From Burkholderia cepacia GG4 (GTDB lineage Bacteria > Pseudomonadota > Gammaproteobacteria > Burkholderiales > Burkholderiaceae), in the NCBI RefSeq assembly GCF_000292915.1, contig NC_018513.1, positions 1,116,001 through 1,180,000 on the forward strand: a stretch of 64,000 nt of DNA. The letters run 5' to 3'. The notes beneath the pieces were generated by a model. The model was not told the origin of the DNA. It ran no database searches and saw only the letters and a list, made by a program, of their open reading frames with translations. Below, in pieces: positions 52,123 to 61,365 of the stretch (position 1 is its first letter; each line of letters begins with the position of its first letter). The position numbers were made by a program, and so were the translations under genes.

Positions 52123-52578
52123 TCAGCCCTGTGCGCGCTTCGCGAGATCTTCGCGTTGCGACAGGTCCTCGACGTTGACCATCCAGTGCACGCCGAAACG
52201 ATCCTTCGCCATGCCAAAGCCGAGCGCCCAGAACGTCTTGCCGAACGGCATCGTCACTTCGCCGCCGTCGGCGAGTGCATTGAACAGCTTCTGGCCTTCC
52301 TCGACCGTCGCCGGGTTCAGCGACAGCGAGTAGCCGGCGTGCGCGGCGCCTGCCGGCTGGCTGCAGTCGCCGTCCGAGCACATGATCATCGAGTCGCCGA
52401 TCATGAAGCTCGCATGCATCACCTTGTCGCCCATCTCCGGCGACATCGGGTGATCGGGATTCGGCGGCGCATCCTTGAAGTGCATCTTGAACATGGTCTT
52501 CGCGCCGAGCGCCTTTTCGTAGAACTGCAGGGCCTCTTCCGCGCGGCCGTAGAACGTCAGATACGGTTGGACTTGCAT
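52123..52578 (-). CDS. VOC-family protein, PhnB-like
   Basis: This 151-residue protein matches the PhnB/YP_004-like VOC group: YLTFYGRAEEALQFYEKALG near the N-terminus, MHFKDAPPNPDHPMSPEMGD in the middle, and FGKTFWALGFGMAKDRFGVH in the second half. The N-terminal start (MQVQPYLTF) follows CAGGAG. Members are small dimeric proteins often annotated as 'glyoxalase' without known substrate. The gene is downstream of the transaldolase gene but is separated from it by a strong terminator, so it has its own promoter. Confidence 0.87.
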   Translation of the reverse strand: MQVQPYLTFYGRAEEALQFYEKALGAKTMFKMHFKDAPPNPDHPMSPEMGDKVMHASFMIGDSMIMCSDGDCSQPAGAAHAGYSLSLNPATVEEGQKLFNALADGGEVTMPFGKTFWALGFGMAKDRFGVHWMVNVEDLSQREDLAKRAQG

Positions 52579-52711
52579 CGTTGTCTCCTGTGGACCGGGC
52601 CGGCGTGTCGGTGTCGGCTCGGGTACTTCCAAGATTGACCGGGAAGAGCACGTCGGGATGCGGCCGGCGCACTCGTGACGTGGATTGTAGTGCGCGCGCC
52701 TGACGATGGAA

Positions 52712-52753
52712 TGAAAAATAAAAACGGCCGCGAACACGAAGTTCGCGGCCGTT
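52712..52753 (-). terminator. Rho-independent terminator of tal
   Basis: On the minus strand the 13-bp stem AACGGCCGCGAAC / GTTCGCGGCCGTT is followed by TTTATTTTTCATT. It is 72 bp past the tal stop. Confidence 0.9.
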
Positions 52754-52824
52754 GGTCACGCTTGCTGACGGCTGGTGTCAGGGTTGCTGACAGTTCAACT
52801 GACAGCAATCTCGCGCAGTCCGGT

Positions 52825-53778
52825 TCAGCGCAGCGCGTCGATCAGCTTCTCGAGCTTGACCGCATCGGCGGCGAACACGCGGATGCCTTCGGACAGTTTT
52901 TCCGTCGCCATCGCATCTTCGTTCAGCTGGAAGCGGAACGATGCCTCGTCGATCGCGACGCGCGCGGTCGGCTTGTCCTGACGCGCGTCCGGCGACAGCT
53001 TGCGCGCGACCGTGTCGGTGCTCTCCTGCAGCTTCTGCAGCAAATCGGGGCTGATCGTCAGCAGGTCGCAGCCCGCGAGCTCAGTGATCTGGCTCGTCGT
53101 GCGGAAGCTCGCGCCCATCACTTCGGTGTTGTAGCCGAACGTCTTGTAGTACGTGTAGATGCCGCGCACCGACTGCACGCCCGGATCGTTCGCGCCGCCG
53201 TTCTTCACTTCATCCCATTCTGCGCCGGCCTGCTTCTTGTACCAGTCGTAGATGCGGCCGACGAACGGCGAGATCAGTTGCGCGCCGGCTTCCGCGCATG
53301 CGGCGGCCTGCACGAGCGAGAAAAGCAGGGTCATGTTGCACTTGATCCCTTCCTTCTGCAGCACCTCGGCCGCGCGAATGCCTTCCCACGTCGACGCGAG
53401 CTTGATCAGGATGCGCTCACGGCCGATGCCGGCGGCTTCGTACAGCTTGATGAGTTCGCGACCCTTGTCGATGGAGCGCTGCGTGTCGAACGACAGGCGC
53501 GCGTCGACTTCGGTCGATACGCGGCCCGGGATCAGCTTCAGGATTTCGGTGCCGAATGCGATCAGCAGGCGGTCGATGATGAATCCGGTGCTTTCGTTGC
53601 GGTGATCGCGGACGGTTTTCTCGAGGATGGGCTTGTACGCATCCTTCTGGACGGCCTTCAGGATCAGCGACGGGTTCGTGGTCGCGTCCTGCGGCTTGTA
53701 TTGCGCAAGCTGCTGGAAATCGCCCGTGTCGGCGACGACGGTCGTGTACTGCTTCAGCTGGTCGAGTGCGGTAGTCAT
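52825..53778 (-). CDS. tal: transaldolase
   Basis: This 317-residue class I transaldolase moves a three-carbon unit between sugar phosphates in the non-oxidative pentose phosphate pathway. It has VVADTGDF with Asp17, [12 protein letters not shown], and the Schiff-base Lys126 in [40 protein letters not shown] and the phosphate-site [11 protein letters not shown] follow. Length and numbering match E. coli TalB. The start at 53778 gives [19 protein letters not shown]. It ends before a strong terminator. Confidence 0.95.
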   Translation of the reverse strand: MTTALDQLKQYTTVVADTGDFQQLAQYKPQDATTNPSLILKAVQKDAYKPILEKTVRDHRNESTGFIIDRLLIAFGTEILKLIPGRVSTEVDARLSFDTQRSIDKGRELIKLYEAAGIGRERILIKLASTWEGIRAAEVLQKEGIKCNMTLLFSLVQAAACAEAGAQLISPFVGRIYDWYKKQAGAEWDEVKNGGANDPGVQSVRGIYTYYKTFGYNTEVMGASFRTTSQITELAGCDLLTISPDLLQKLQESTDTVARKLSPDARQDKPTARVAIDEASFRFQLNEDAMATEKLSEGIRVFAADAVKLEKLIDALR

Positions 53779-53946
53779 GGCGATTCGGAAGAAGGGCGCG
53801 GAGCGCCGGGTTCTCACGGGCCGCGCGAGCGCGGCGGCGAAGCGAAGCGGCGCAGGGCGCCGCCTCCGATCCATCATTTTAGGCCCGATTCGTGTCGAGC
53901 ACGTTTTGGCGTGTCCGGCCCCCGCCGTGGCGGGCGTCGCGCCGTA

Positions 53947-55158
53947 TCACGCGGGGCGCCGCGCGTTCAGGATCACCTGCGTGACGATCCCCGCGACGAG
54001 CCCCCAGAACGCCGAGCCGATCGACAGCAGCGTGAGGCCCGACGCAGTGACCATGAACGTGACGAGCGCGGCTTCGCGCTGCTTCACGTCCTGCATCGCG
54101 TTCGCGAGCCCGCTCATGATCGAGCCGAACAGCGCGAGCGCGGCGACCGATACGACGAGCGCCTTCGGCAGCGCCGCGAACAACGCGGCGATCGTCGCGC
54201 CGAAGATCCCGGCGATCAGGTAGAACGTGCCGCACCACACGGCGGCGGTGTAACGCTTCGCGTGGTCCTCGTGCGCTTCGGGGCCCGTGCAGATCGCGGC
54301 CGTGATCGCCGCGAGGTTCACGCCGTGCGAGCCGAACGGCGCGAGCAGCAGCGACGCGAGGCCGGTGGTCGCGATCAGCGGGGATGACGGTGTCTGATAG
54401 CCGTCGGCGCGCAGCACCGCGATGCCCGGTACGTTCTGCGACGCCATGGCAACCACGAACAGCGGAATGCCGATGCTGACGATCGACGCGATCGAGAACG
54501 CGGGCATCGTGAACACGGGCTGCGCGAGCGCGATGTGGAAGCGGCTGAAGTCGAGCAGGCCGAGGCCGCCGGCCACCGCGGTGCCGACGATCAGCGTCGT
54601 GACGATCGCGTAGCGCGGCGCGAGCCGCTTGACGATCAGGTACGTGAAGAACATCGCGAGCACGAGCGCGGTCTGGAACTGCGCGGCGCGGAAGATCTCG
54701 ATACCGATCTCGAACAGGATGCCCGCGAGCAAGGCGGCGGCGATGCCGGCCGGAATCCGCCGCATCAGCGTGTCGAACAGCCCGCTCACGCCGACGGCCG
54801 TCAGCAGCAGCGCACAAACGACGAACGCGCCGATCGCCTCGGGGTACGGCACGCCGGGCAGCGACGCGATCAGCAGCGCGGCACCGGGAGTCGACCATGC
54901 GACGACGACGGGCGCGCGAAAGCGCAGCGACAGGCCGATCGTCGTCAGCGCCATGCCGATCGACAATGCCCAGATCCACGACGAGATCTGCGCGTCGGTC
55001 AGGTGCGCGGCGCGGCCGGCCTGGAACATCAGCACGAGCGAGCTCGTGTAGCCCGTCATCATCGCGACGAAGCCGGCGACGAGCGCGGAGACGGACGTAT
55101 CGGCGAAAAAGCGGCGGCCGCCGGCGCGGCCAGCGCTCGCGGTGGGCGAAGGGTTCAT
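53947..55158 (-). CDS. benE: benzoate/proton symporter, BenE family
   Basis: This 403-residue inner-membrane protein has about 12 hydrophobic helices and the BenE pattern: SALVAGFVAMMTGYTSSLVL near residue 24, WSTPGAALLIASLPGVPYPE, and VVAMASQNVPGIAVLRADGY. The helix with LLAPFGSHGVNLAAITAAIC is also family-typical. BenE imports benzoate with protons in Acinetobacter. No ben degradation genes are near, so the substrate here may be another aromatic acid. GGAG lies just upstream of the ATG. Confidence 0.88.
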   Translation of the reverse strand: MNPSPTASAGRAGGRRFFADTSVSALVAGFVAMMTGYTSSLVLMFQAGRAAHLTDAQISSWIWALSIGMALTTIGLSLRFRAPVVVAWSTPGAALLIASLPGVPYPEAIGAFVVCALLLTAVGVSGLFDTLMRRIPAGIAAALLAGILFEIGIEIFRAAQFQTALVLAMFFTYLIVKRLAPRYAIVTTLIVGTAVAGGLGLLDFSRFHIALAQPVFTMPAFSIASIVSIGIPLFVVAMASQNVPGIAVLRADGYQTPSSPLIATTGLASLLLAPFGSHGVNLAAITAAICTGPEAHEDHAKRYTAAVWCGTFYLIAGIFGATIAALFAALPKALVVSVAALALFGSIMSGLANAMQDVKQREAALVTFMVTASGLTLLSIGSAFWGLVAGIVTQVILNARRPA

Positions 55159-55216
55159 GCTATCTCCGGGGGGGAGGCCGCTCGGACGCGGCCTTCGTGT
55201 CTGCAGGTTGGGTTCG

Positions 55217-56392
55217 TTACTTGCTGAGTGCGCGCATCGCGGCTTCGAGGCCCGCGAGCGTCAGTGGATACATGCGCTGGCCCAGCAGGTCGCGGATCAC
55301 CGCGACCGATTGCCGGTATTCCCATAGCCGCTCGGGCTCGGGGTTCAGCCATGCATGATGGGGGAACTGGTCGGCGAGGCGGCGCAGCCACACGGCGCCG
55401 GCTTCCGGGTTGTTGTATTCGACCGAGCCGCCGGGTTGCAGTACCTCGTACGGGCTCATCGTCGCGTCGCCGACGAAGATCAGCTTGTAGTCGGGCGTGA
55501 ACTTGTGCAGCACGTCCCACGTCGCGGTGCGCTCCGCGTGACGGCGGCGGTTGTTCTTCCACAGGTGGTCGTACACGCAGTTGTGGAAGTAGTAGAACTC
55601 GAGGTGCTTGAACTCGGCCTTCGCGGCCGAGAACAGCTCTTCGGTGCGCTTGATGTGATCGTCCATCGAGCCGCCGACGTCGAGCAGCATCAGCACCTTC
55701 ACGTTGTTGTGGCGCTCGGGCACCATCCGCAGGTCGAGCCAGCCGGCGTTCGCCGCCGTGCTGCGGATCGTGCCGGGCAGGTCGAGTTCCTCGGCCGCGC
55801 CTTCGCGCGCGAAGCGGCGCAGGCGCCGCAGCGCGACCTTGATGTTGCGCGTGCCGATCTCGACCGAGTCGTCGTAGTCGCGGTACGCGCGCGCTTCCCA
55901 CACCTTCACCGCGGTGCGGTTGCCGTTCGACGGGCCGCCGATGCGCACGCCTTCCGGGTTGTAGCCGCCATGACCGAACGGCGAGGTGCCGCCCGTGCCG
56001 ATCCACTTGTTGCCGCCTTCGTGGCGCTCCTTCTGCTCGTCGAGCAGTTCCTTCAGCCGCTCCATCAGCTTGTCGAGCCCGCCCATCGCTTCGATCTGCG
56101 CCTTCTCCTCCGGCGACAGCTCGCGCTCGAGGCGCTTCTCGAGCCAGTCGAGCGGGATGTCGAACGCTTCGGTCGGCAGTGCGGACACGCCGTGGAAATA
56201 CGCGCCGAACGCCTGGTCGAACTTGTCGAAGTACTGCTCGTCCTTGACGAGCGTCATCCGCGCGAGGAAGTAGAACGCGTCGATCGACGGCGAGATCAGC
56301 CCGGCCTTCAGCGATTCGAGCAGCGTCAGGTATTCCTTCACCGAGACGGGCAGCTTGGCTGCGCGCAGCGCGTAGAAGAAACTGAGCAGCAT
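55217..56392 (-). CDS. VWA (CoxE-like) protein paired with MoxR
   Basis: This 391-residue protein has a helical N-terminal half (YALRAAKLPVSVKEYLTLLE) and a C-terminal von Willebrand A-like region. MLLDVGGSMDDHIKRTEELF is the degenerate MIDAS, with D-x-G-G-S in place of D-x-S-x-S, as is usual in this CoxE-like subgroup. HNCVYDHLWKNNRRRHAERT and FVGDATMSPYEV follow. MoxR-VWA pairs act as metal-insertion or complex-assembly chaperones. It follows the moxR gene after 22 bp. The client is unknown. Confidence 0.88.
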   Translation of the reverse strand: MLLSFFYALRAAKLPVSVKEYLTLLESLKAGLISPSIDAFYFLARMTLVKDEQYFDKFDQAFGAYFHGVSALPTEAFDIPLDWLEKRLERELSPEEKAQIEAMGGLDKLMERLKELLDEQKERHEGGNKWIGTGGTSPFGHGGYNPEGVRIGGPSNGNRTAVKVWEARAYRDYDDSVEIGTRNIKVALRRLRRFAREGAAEELDLPGTIRSTAANAGWLDLRMVPERHNNVKVLMLLDVGGSMDDHIKRTEELFSAAKAEFKHLEFYYFHNCVYDHLWKNNRRRHAERTATWDVLHKFTPDYKLIFVGDATMSPYEVLQPGGSVEYNNPEAGAVWLRRLADQFPHHAWLNPEPERLWEYRQSVAVIRDLLGQRMYPLTLAGLEAAMRALSK

Positions 56393-56414
56393 GGCCGGGC
56401 CTTCGCGGGTGGGG

Positions 56415-57257
56415 TTACCGGTTGTGCCGGTTCATGTAGACGAGCCGCTCGAGCAGGCTCAGGTCCTGCTCGTTCTTCAGCAGCGCGCCCGCGAGCGGCG
56501 GCACGATCTGCTTCGCGTCGACGCCGCGCAGCGCGTCGGCGGGGATGTTCTCGGCGAGCAGCAGCTTCAGCCAGTCGAGCAGTTCGGACGTCGACGGCTT
56601 CTTCTTCAGCCCCGACACGCTGCGCAACTCGAAGAAACTCTCGAGCGCCGCGTGCAGCAACTCCTCGCGAATGTTCGGGAAGTGGACCGCGACGATCTTC
56701 TGCATCGTCGCCGGGTCGGGAAACTGGATGTAGTGGAAGAAGCAGCGGCGCAGGAACGCGTCGGGCAGTTCCTTCTCGTTGTTCGACGTGATGATGACGA
56801 GCGGGCGATGCTTCGCGCGCACGGTCTCGCGCGTCTCGTACACGTGGAATTCCATCCGGTCGAGCTCGCGCAGCAGGTCGTTCGGGAATTCGATGTCGGC
56901 CTTGTCGATCTCGTCGATCAGCAGCACGCTCGGGTGTTCGGCATCGAACGCCTGCCACAGCACGCCCTTCACGATGTAGTTCGAGATGTCCTTCACGCGC
57001 GCGTCGCCGAGCTGCGAGTCGCGCAGCCGCGACACCGCGTCGTATTCGTACAGGCCCTGCTGCGCCTTCGTCGTCGACTTGATGTGCCACTGCAACAGCG
57101 GCATGTCGAGCGCGGCGGCCACTTCCTCGGCGAGCATGGTCTTGCCGGTGCCGGGCTCGCCCTTGATCAGCAGTGGGCGTTGCAGCGTCAGTGCGGCGTT
57201 GACCGCGAGCTTCAGATCGTCGGTGGCGACGTAGTGCGAGGATCCTTCGAAACGCAT
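56415..57257 (-). CDS. MoxR-family AAA+ ATPase
   Basis: This 280-residue AAA+ protein has Walker A LLIKGEPGTGKTMLAEEVAA (about 29-48), Walker B SVLLIDEIDKADIEFPNDLL, sensor 1 LVIITSNNEKELPDAFLRRC and an arginine finger in the same segment. The C-terminal lid helix bundle contains ELLDWLKLLLAENIP. Together with the VWA gene it forms a MoxR/CoxE module, which in other bacteria matures enzymes or envelope complexes. It is the first gene of the leftward pair and is divergent from the cytochrome genes. The start at 57257 is the only good one. Confidence 0.92.
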   Translation of the reverse strand: MRFEGSSHYVATDDLKLAVNAALTLQRPLLIKGEPGTGKTMLAEEVAAALDMPLLQWHIKSTTKAQQGLYEYDAVSRLRDSQLGDARVKDISNYIVKGVLWQAFDAEHPSVLLIDEIDKADIEFPNDLLRELDRMEFHVYETRETVRAKHRPLVIITSNNEKELPDAFLRRCFFHYIQFPDPATMQKIVAVHFPNIREELLHAALESFFELRSVSGLKKKPSTSELLDWLKLLLAENIPADALRGVDAKQIVPPLAGALLKNEQDLSLLERLVYMNRHNR

Positions 57258-57370
57258 GGCGGCGCTCTTCTTAATCGCAAAAAAACCCAGTATAAGTCAG
57301 AAGGGCTGTCCGGTTGGGCCGGGCCCGCGTATCGTTGCGGGGCTGCGGCGGGACCAACCGGGGCGCCGTA

Positions 57371-57400
57371 TGGACGCATTCCCCGCCGGCGCGGTACAAT
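57371..57400 (+). promoter_or_regulatory. candidate promoter of the cytochrome c genes
   Basis: TACAAT (57395-57400) lies 102 bp before the first cytochrome ATG and is preceded 18 bp upstream by TGGACG, which is a poor match to a -35. The segment between 57395 and 57420 is T-rich. Confidence 0.4.
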
Positions 57401-57501
57401 CTGGCCGTTTTTTTTGGCCTGCGTGGCGATCCGATCAGCAAAACGGCGCGGGCCGTTGCCGCTTCGGCGCCAGTTTCCCCTCAAGCTAGGTTACAAGAGC
57501 T

Positions 57502-57861
57502 ATGAACAAATTCGTCGGCAAACACGTCGTTGTCGCAGCGCTCGTGGCGCTCGCGGGCAGCGCGCAGGCGGCCGGTGTGGTCGGCAACCCGAAGGACGGG
57601 GCGAGCAAGGCCGCCATGTGCATCGGCTGCCACGGCATCCAGGATTACCGCGCAGCGTACCCGGAGGTCTACCGGGTGCCCGTCCTCGGCGGCCAGAACC
57701 AGCAATACCTCGAGAACGCGCTGAAGGCCTACCGCAAGAAGGATCGTCACTTCCCGTCGATGAACGCGATTGCCGGTTCGCTGACGGACCAGGACATCGC
57801 GGATCTGTCGGCGTACTACGCCGCCCAGAAGGCCGACACGAAGGACAATCCCTACAAGTAA
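57502..57861 (+). CDS. cytochrome c class I, first of a pair
   Basis: This 119-residue periplasmic cytochrome has a signal peptide ending at AQA|AGVVG and one heme-binding motif C-I-G-C-H (MCIGCHGIQDYRAAYPEVYR). The axial Met candidate is in HFPSMNAIAGSLTDQDIADL. Single-heme proteins of this length belong to the c5/c553-like group. A second cytochrome gene follows 40 bp downstream, so the two may together resemble a split cytochrome c4. The partner oxidase is not in the window. ATG follows AAGAGC, a weak site. Confidence 0.9.
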   Translation: MNKFVGKHVVVAALVALAGSAQAAGVVGNPKDGASKAAMCIGCHGIQDYRAAYPEVYRVPVLGGQNQQYLENALKAYRKKDRHFPSMNAIAGSLTDQDIADLSAYYAAQKADTKDNPYK

Positions 57862-57901
57862 AGCGCGCGCCGCCGATCTGACCGGCGGGACAGGAGCATT
57901 C

Positions 57902-58261
57902 ATGAACAACGCATTCAAGACGGTGGCGGTTGCACTGGCGGCCGGCCTCGCGATCGGTGCCGCGCATGCGGCGGACACCACGAAGGGCAAGGAGCTGGTC
58001 GAATCGCACAACTGCGCGGCCTGCCACGGCGCGCAGCTGAACAAGCCGATCAACGCCGAATATCCGCGTCTCGCGGGCCAGCACGCCGACTACCTCGTGT
58101 GGGCGATGCGCCAGTACCAGATGGGGCTGACGAACCCGCTGCTCGGTCGCAACAACGCGATCATGCAGGCGCAGGTGCAGAACCTGTCGGTCAGCGACAT
58201 GAAGGACATCGCGGCCTACATCGAGTCGCTGAAAGAAACCGACCTCGTGTTCAAGAAGTAA
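57902..58261 (+). CDS. cytochrome c class I, second of a pair
   Basis: This 119-residue cytochrome has a signal peptide (MNNAFKTVAVALAAGLAIGA, cleaved after AHA) and the motif NCAACHGAQLNKPINAEYPR with C-A-A-C-H. YPRLAGQHADYLVWAMRQYQ and the Met in NNAIMQAQVQNLSVSDMKDI are the pattern of cytochrome c4/c553 domains. It is 40 bp downstream of the first cytochrome gene, with GGAG in between. A terminator follows at 58294-58322. The pair probably shuttles electrons to terminal oxidases. Confidence 0.9.
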   Translation: MNNAFKTVAVALAAGLAIGAAHAADTTKGKELVESHNCAACHGAQLNKPINAEYPRLAGQHADYLVWAMRQYQMGLTNPLLGRNNAIMQAQVQNLSVSDMKDIAAYIESLKETDLVFKK

Positions 58262-58293
58262 GCGCGACGGGCCTTGCCGGCCCACGCAGCAAG

Positions 58294-58322
58294 AATACCC
58301 CGCCACGGCGGGGTATTTTTTT
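58294..58322 (+). terminator. Rho-independent terminator of the cytochrome genes
   Basis: The stem AATACCCCGC / GCGGGGTATT is followed by a run of Ts (58316-58322). It lies 33 bp past the second stop, between convergent genes. Confidence 0.92.
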
Positions 58323-58333
58323 GTCCGCGGCGC

Positions 58334-58768
58334 TCAGTCGCGCGACGCGCGACGGAGGATGCGCTGCAGGTACGCGTCCGTATCGGGCGGCGTGCCGGTG
58401 CGCTGCGCTTCCCAGATCGTCTCGCCGAGGCATTCCATGATCACGTGTTGCGCGTCGTGGGTCGAGTCGAGCTTCGCGGCCAGCTTGTCGTGCGCGGCGC
58501 GGATGCCGGGCGGCTGGTCGATCGACAACTGCTCGCTGATCGCGAGGTGCATCGACAGGTGCAGGAACGGGTTGGTCCGGCCTTCCTCGGGCGTGTAATT
58601 ACGCGCGGCGGCGCCGTCGGCGTCCGCGAGGTCGGCGTGGTATTCGGGGTGCTCGACGATCCAGTCTGCTGCCATCGCTTCCAGCGGCGTCAGGATCTCG
58701 CCGGCGCGCTGCTTGCGCCAGGTTTCGGTGAAAAAGCGACGGACTTCGTCGCGACTCGGATTGAACAT
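58334..58768 (-). CDS. DUF1841 family protein
   Basis: This 144-residue helical protein begins MFNPSRDEVRRFFTETWRKQ, with RAGEILTPLEAMAADWIVEH and EGRTNPFLHLSMHLAISEQL following. The repeated H-x-A-x-x-E/Q pattern and the ending (GTPPDTDAYLQRILRRA) match DUF1841. The function of the family is unknown, but it is conserved in beta- and gamma-proteobacteria and often lies near cytochrome or nth genes. The start at 58768 follows a weak site. It is convergent with the cytochrome genes. Confidence 0.88.
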   Translation of the reverse strand: MFNPSRDEVRRFFTETWRKQRAGEILTPLEAMAADWIVEHPEYHADLADADGAAARNYTPEEGRTNPFLHLSMHLAISEQLSIDQPPGIRAAHDKLAAKLDSTHDAQHVIMECLGETIWEAQRTGTPPDTDAYLQRILRRASRD

Positions 58769-58980
58769 GGTGGGGAAGCGTCGTGATTCGGGCGGCCTCA
58801 TGCCGCGTCGGGCATTGTACGCCGGGTCGGCGGACGGTGCTGGCGCCGCCGCGGGTGGCGGCAGTCGGCCGGCGCGGCTTGCGCGGCGGGGCGGCGCAAC
58901 GGGTAAGCGCGGGCTAGGCTGAGCGTCGCCGCGCCGCTACACTCCGACGATTCCCGTCGTCGCGTTCGCGCCGTATCGTC

Positions 58981-59910
58981 ATGTCCGCCACCACCCGCTC
59001 ACCGTCGGCCGCGCTGCAGGGCGCGCTCTATGTCGCGCTGTCCGCCGTCGCGTTCGGCGCGATGGCGATCTTCGGCCGCTATGCGTATGCCGCCGGCGTC
59101 GACGTGCTCGGGCTGTTGATCGTGCGCTTCGCGATCGGCGGCGCGGTCCTCGCTGCGATCGCCCGGCACCGCCGTGTCGCATGGCCACGCGGCCGCGCGC
59201 TTGCGCCGCTCGTGGCGATGGGCGCGCTCGGCTACGTCGGACAGTCGTTCTGCTATTTCAGCGCGCTCCAGCACGCGCAGGCGAGCCTCGTCGCGCTGCT
59301 CTTGTACCTGTATCCGGCCTTCGTTACGCTGCTGGCCGCGTGGTGGCTCGGCGAGCGCCTCACGCGTGCGAAGGCGGTCGCGCTGGTGCTCTGTGTTGCG
59401 GGCTCGGCGCTGATGGTCGGCGGTGGCCACGGCGAGCCGCTCGGCATCGCGCTCGCGCTGGCCGCCGCGGTGATCTATTCCCTGTACATCGTCGGCGGCA
59501 CGAAGGCGACGCGCGGCGTCGATCCGCTCGCGACCACCGCGATCATCTGCCTGTCGGCGACCGCGACGCTCGTCGCGATCGCGATCGTGCGGACCGCTGC
59601 ATTCGGCGCGCCGCCGCGCTGGCCGGCGACGGCCGGCGGCTGGGCGTCGATGCTCGCGATCGCGCTGGTGTCGACGGTCACGGCGATGCTCGCGTTCTTC
59701 GCCGGGCTCGAGCGGCTGGGGGCCGCGCGCACGTCGATGCTGTCGACGCTCGAACCGGTCGTGACGGTCGCGCTCGCGGCGCTGCTGTTCGGCGAGGCGC
59801 TGTCGCCGCTGCAGTGGGCCGGCGGCGTCGCGATCCTCGCGGCCGTGCTGGCGCTCGTGCGCGCGGGCGGCGCGGCGGCCGACGATGCGACGGCGACGTC
59901 CAACGCATAG
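58981..59910 (+). CDS. DMT-superfamily transporter (EamA)
   Basis: This 309-residue protein has ten predicted helices in two EamA halves. The first starts ALYVALSAVAFGAMAIFGRY, and the second has VIYSLYIVGGTKATRGVDPL followed by SMLAIALVSTVTAMLAFFAG. ERLGAARTSMLSTLEPVVTV, in the ninth helix, is the most conserved part of the family. It lacks a neighbour with a metabolic link, so the substrate is open. The ATG at 58981 has no strong ribosome site. It is convergent with nth. Confidence 0.88.
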   Translation: MSATTRSPSAALQGALYVALSAVAFGAMAIFGRYAYAAGVDVLGLLIVRFAIGGAVLAAIARHRRVAWPRGRALAPLVAMGALGYVGQSFCYFSALQHAQASLVALLLYLYPAFVTLLAAWWLGERLTRAKAVALVLCVAGSALMVGGGHGEPLGIALALAAAVIYSLYIVGGTKATRGVDPLATTAIICLSATATLVAIAIVRTAAFGAPPRWPATAGGWASMLAIALVSTVTAMLAFFAGLERLGAARTSMLSTLEPVVTVALAALLFGEALSPLQWAGGVAILAAVLALVRAGGAAADDATATSNA

Positions 59911-59995
59911 CGGGGAAAGGGAAGCGGCCGGCGCCGCAACGTGGCCGGCCGGCGGTGCCGTGCGGCCCCGGCGGCGGGTCAGCCGCGGCTGACGC

Positions 59996-60640
59996 TCATT
60001 CGTTCGGTGGCGGCGTCTTCGGCCTGAATTCGCACAGCGGCTCGATCGCGCAGTGCCAGCATTCGGGCTTGCGGGCCTTGCATACATAGCGCCCGTGCAG
60101 GATCAGCCAATGATGCGCGTCCTGCAGGAATTCCTTCGGTGTGAACTTCTCGAGCGCGGCTTCGACGGCCCGCACGTCCTTGCCCGGCGCGAGCCCCGTG
60201 CGGTTCGCGACGCGGAAGATATGCGTGTCGACCGCGATCGTCGGCTGGCCGAACGCGGTGTTCAGCACGACGTTAGCGGTCTTGCGGCCGACGCCCGGCA
60301 GGCTTTCGAGCGCTTCGCGATCGGCCGGCACCTCGCCGTCGTAGCGCTCGAGCAAGATGTTGCACGTCGCGATCACGTTCTTCGCCTTGGTCCGGTACAG
60401 GCCGATCGTCTTGATGTAGTCGGCGACGCCTTCTTCGCCGAGCGCGACGATTTGTCGCGGGGTGTTCGCGACCGGAAACATCTTCCTCATCGCCTTGTTG
60501 ACCGACACGTCGGTTGCCTGCGCGGACAGCATCACCGCGATCAGCAGCTCGAACGGTGTCGTGTATTCGAGCTCGGTGGTCGGATGTGGATTGAGGCTTT
60601 GCAGCGTTTCGTAGATCGCGCGTCGTTTGCTGGCGTTCAT
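59996..60640 (-). CDS. nth: endonuclease III
   Basis: This 214-residue base-excision repair enzyme removes oxidised pyrimidines and cuts the abasic site. The helix-hairpin-helix LPGVGRKTANVVLN carries the nucleophile Lys120, and VDTHIFRVANR carries Asp138. Four cysteines at 187, 194, 197 and 203 hold the [4Fe-4S] cluster. All positions match E. coli Nth numbering. The ATG overlaps a stop codon of an upstream short frame (ATGA), which may be the remaining 3' end of rsxB. See the rearranged segment at 60641-61365. Confidence 0.96.
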   Translation of the reverse strand: MNASKRRAIYETLQSLNPHPTTELEYTTPFELLIAVMLSAQATDVSVNKAMRKMFPVANTPRQIVALGEEGVADYIKTIGLYRTKAKNVIATCNILLERYDGEVPADREALESLPGVGRKTANVVLNTAFGQPTIAVDTHIFRVANRTGLAPGKDVRAVEAALEKFTPKEFLQDAHHWLILHGRYVCKARKPECWHCAIEPLCEFRPKTPPPNE

Positions 60641-61365
60641 GGACTGTTCTTGTCGGGCGGCGCGGACGGATCGTTCCGGTCGTCGTTCTTCGCCGACGGT
60701 GTCAGCTGCTTGTCGATCGGATCAATGACCTGTTGATGAAAGGTAACCTCGTGATCTTGTTACGCATTGTCGAATGCATGCCCCTTGTCCCCCTGGAGCG
60801 CGGCGACTTTTCCGTCACCCTCTTTCTTAACGGGGTCGATCGTCGCGATGGTTTCGGGTTTCAAGTTCAGCCTGGTCGCCGGGCAACATGATCATTTGTT
60901 CACTTTGGTGTGATCGGTGACCATTGACTCTCCTGAGCTTTTGGGGGGTTGCGTATGTGTTTTGTTTTCCGCCAGGGTCCCGGCCTGCATGTCGAACTGG
61001 TTGGACGTACCCACAAATCCGGCGATCTGCGGGTCTGTCCATTGCGTCCTTGCGCAGGGGCGGACCAGCGGGGAGTGAAAAGCAATGCCAAACCGCCCAA
61101 ATTGTTTATGAATGTCATGTGATTTCTCCAGACCAATGAAAACAAATCGATCATCGCCCTCGGTCCACGACTGAAGGTTCTGCGCCAATCCAACTCACCA
61201 ATTTCCGCCGTGATCAAGTAGGGTCACGAAGAAAACGCCTCTGTCACCGTGCTGAATGCGAAGATATGCACATCTGTCTATGTCCATCAACATGCTACCT
61301 CGCCTCAACAGGTGATCGATGTCCACGACAATTCTCTGATTCACATCGTGACGCACGTCGAACTG
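60641..61365. other. lower-GC segment inserted between rsxB and nth
   Basis: About 700 bp between the break in rsxB and the nth start have clearly lower GC and many AT-rich words. No single complete gene is present. Several short minus-strand frames have ribosome-like sites and protein-like pieces, for example MAQNLQSWTEGDDRFVFIGL (60892-61188), MVTDHTKVNK after AGGAGAG, and IDPIDKQLTPSAKNDD next to nth. The last one ends in a stop overlapping the nth ATG and may be a leftover of the normal rsxB 3' end. I read this as decayed foreign DNA. Confidence 0.6.

Noticed and set aside
52764..52812. CTGACAG-type repeats downstream of tal
   Set aside because: Short and imperfect; adjacent to an already convincing terminator, with no evident function.
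60892..61217. Complete new gene in the low-GC segment before nth
   Set aside because: Several overlapping short frames compete, none has a family signature, and each ends abruptly; better described as decayed DNA.
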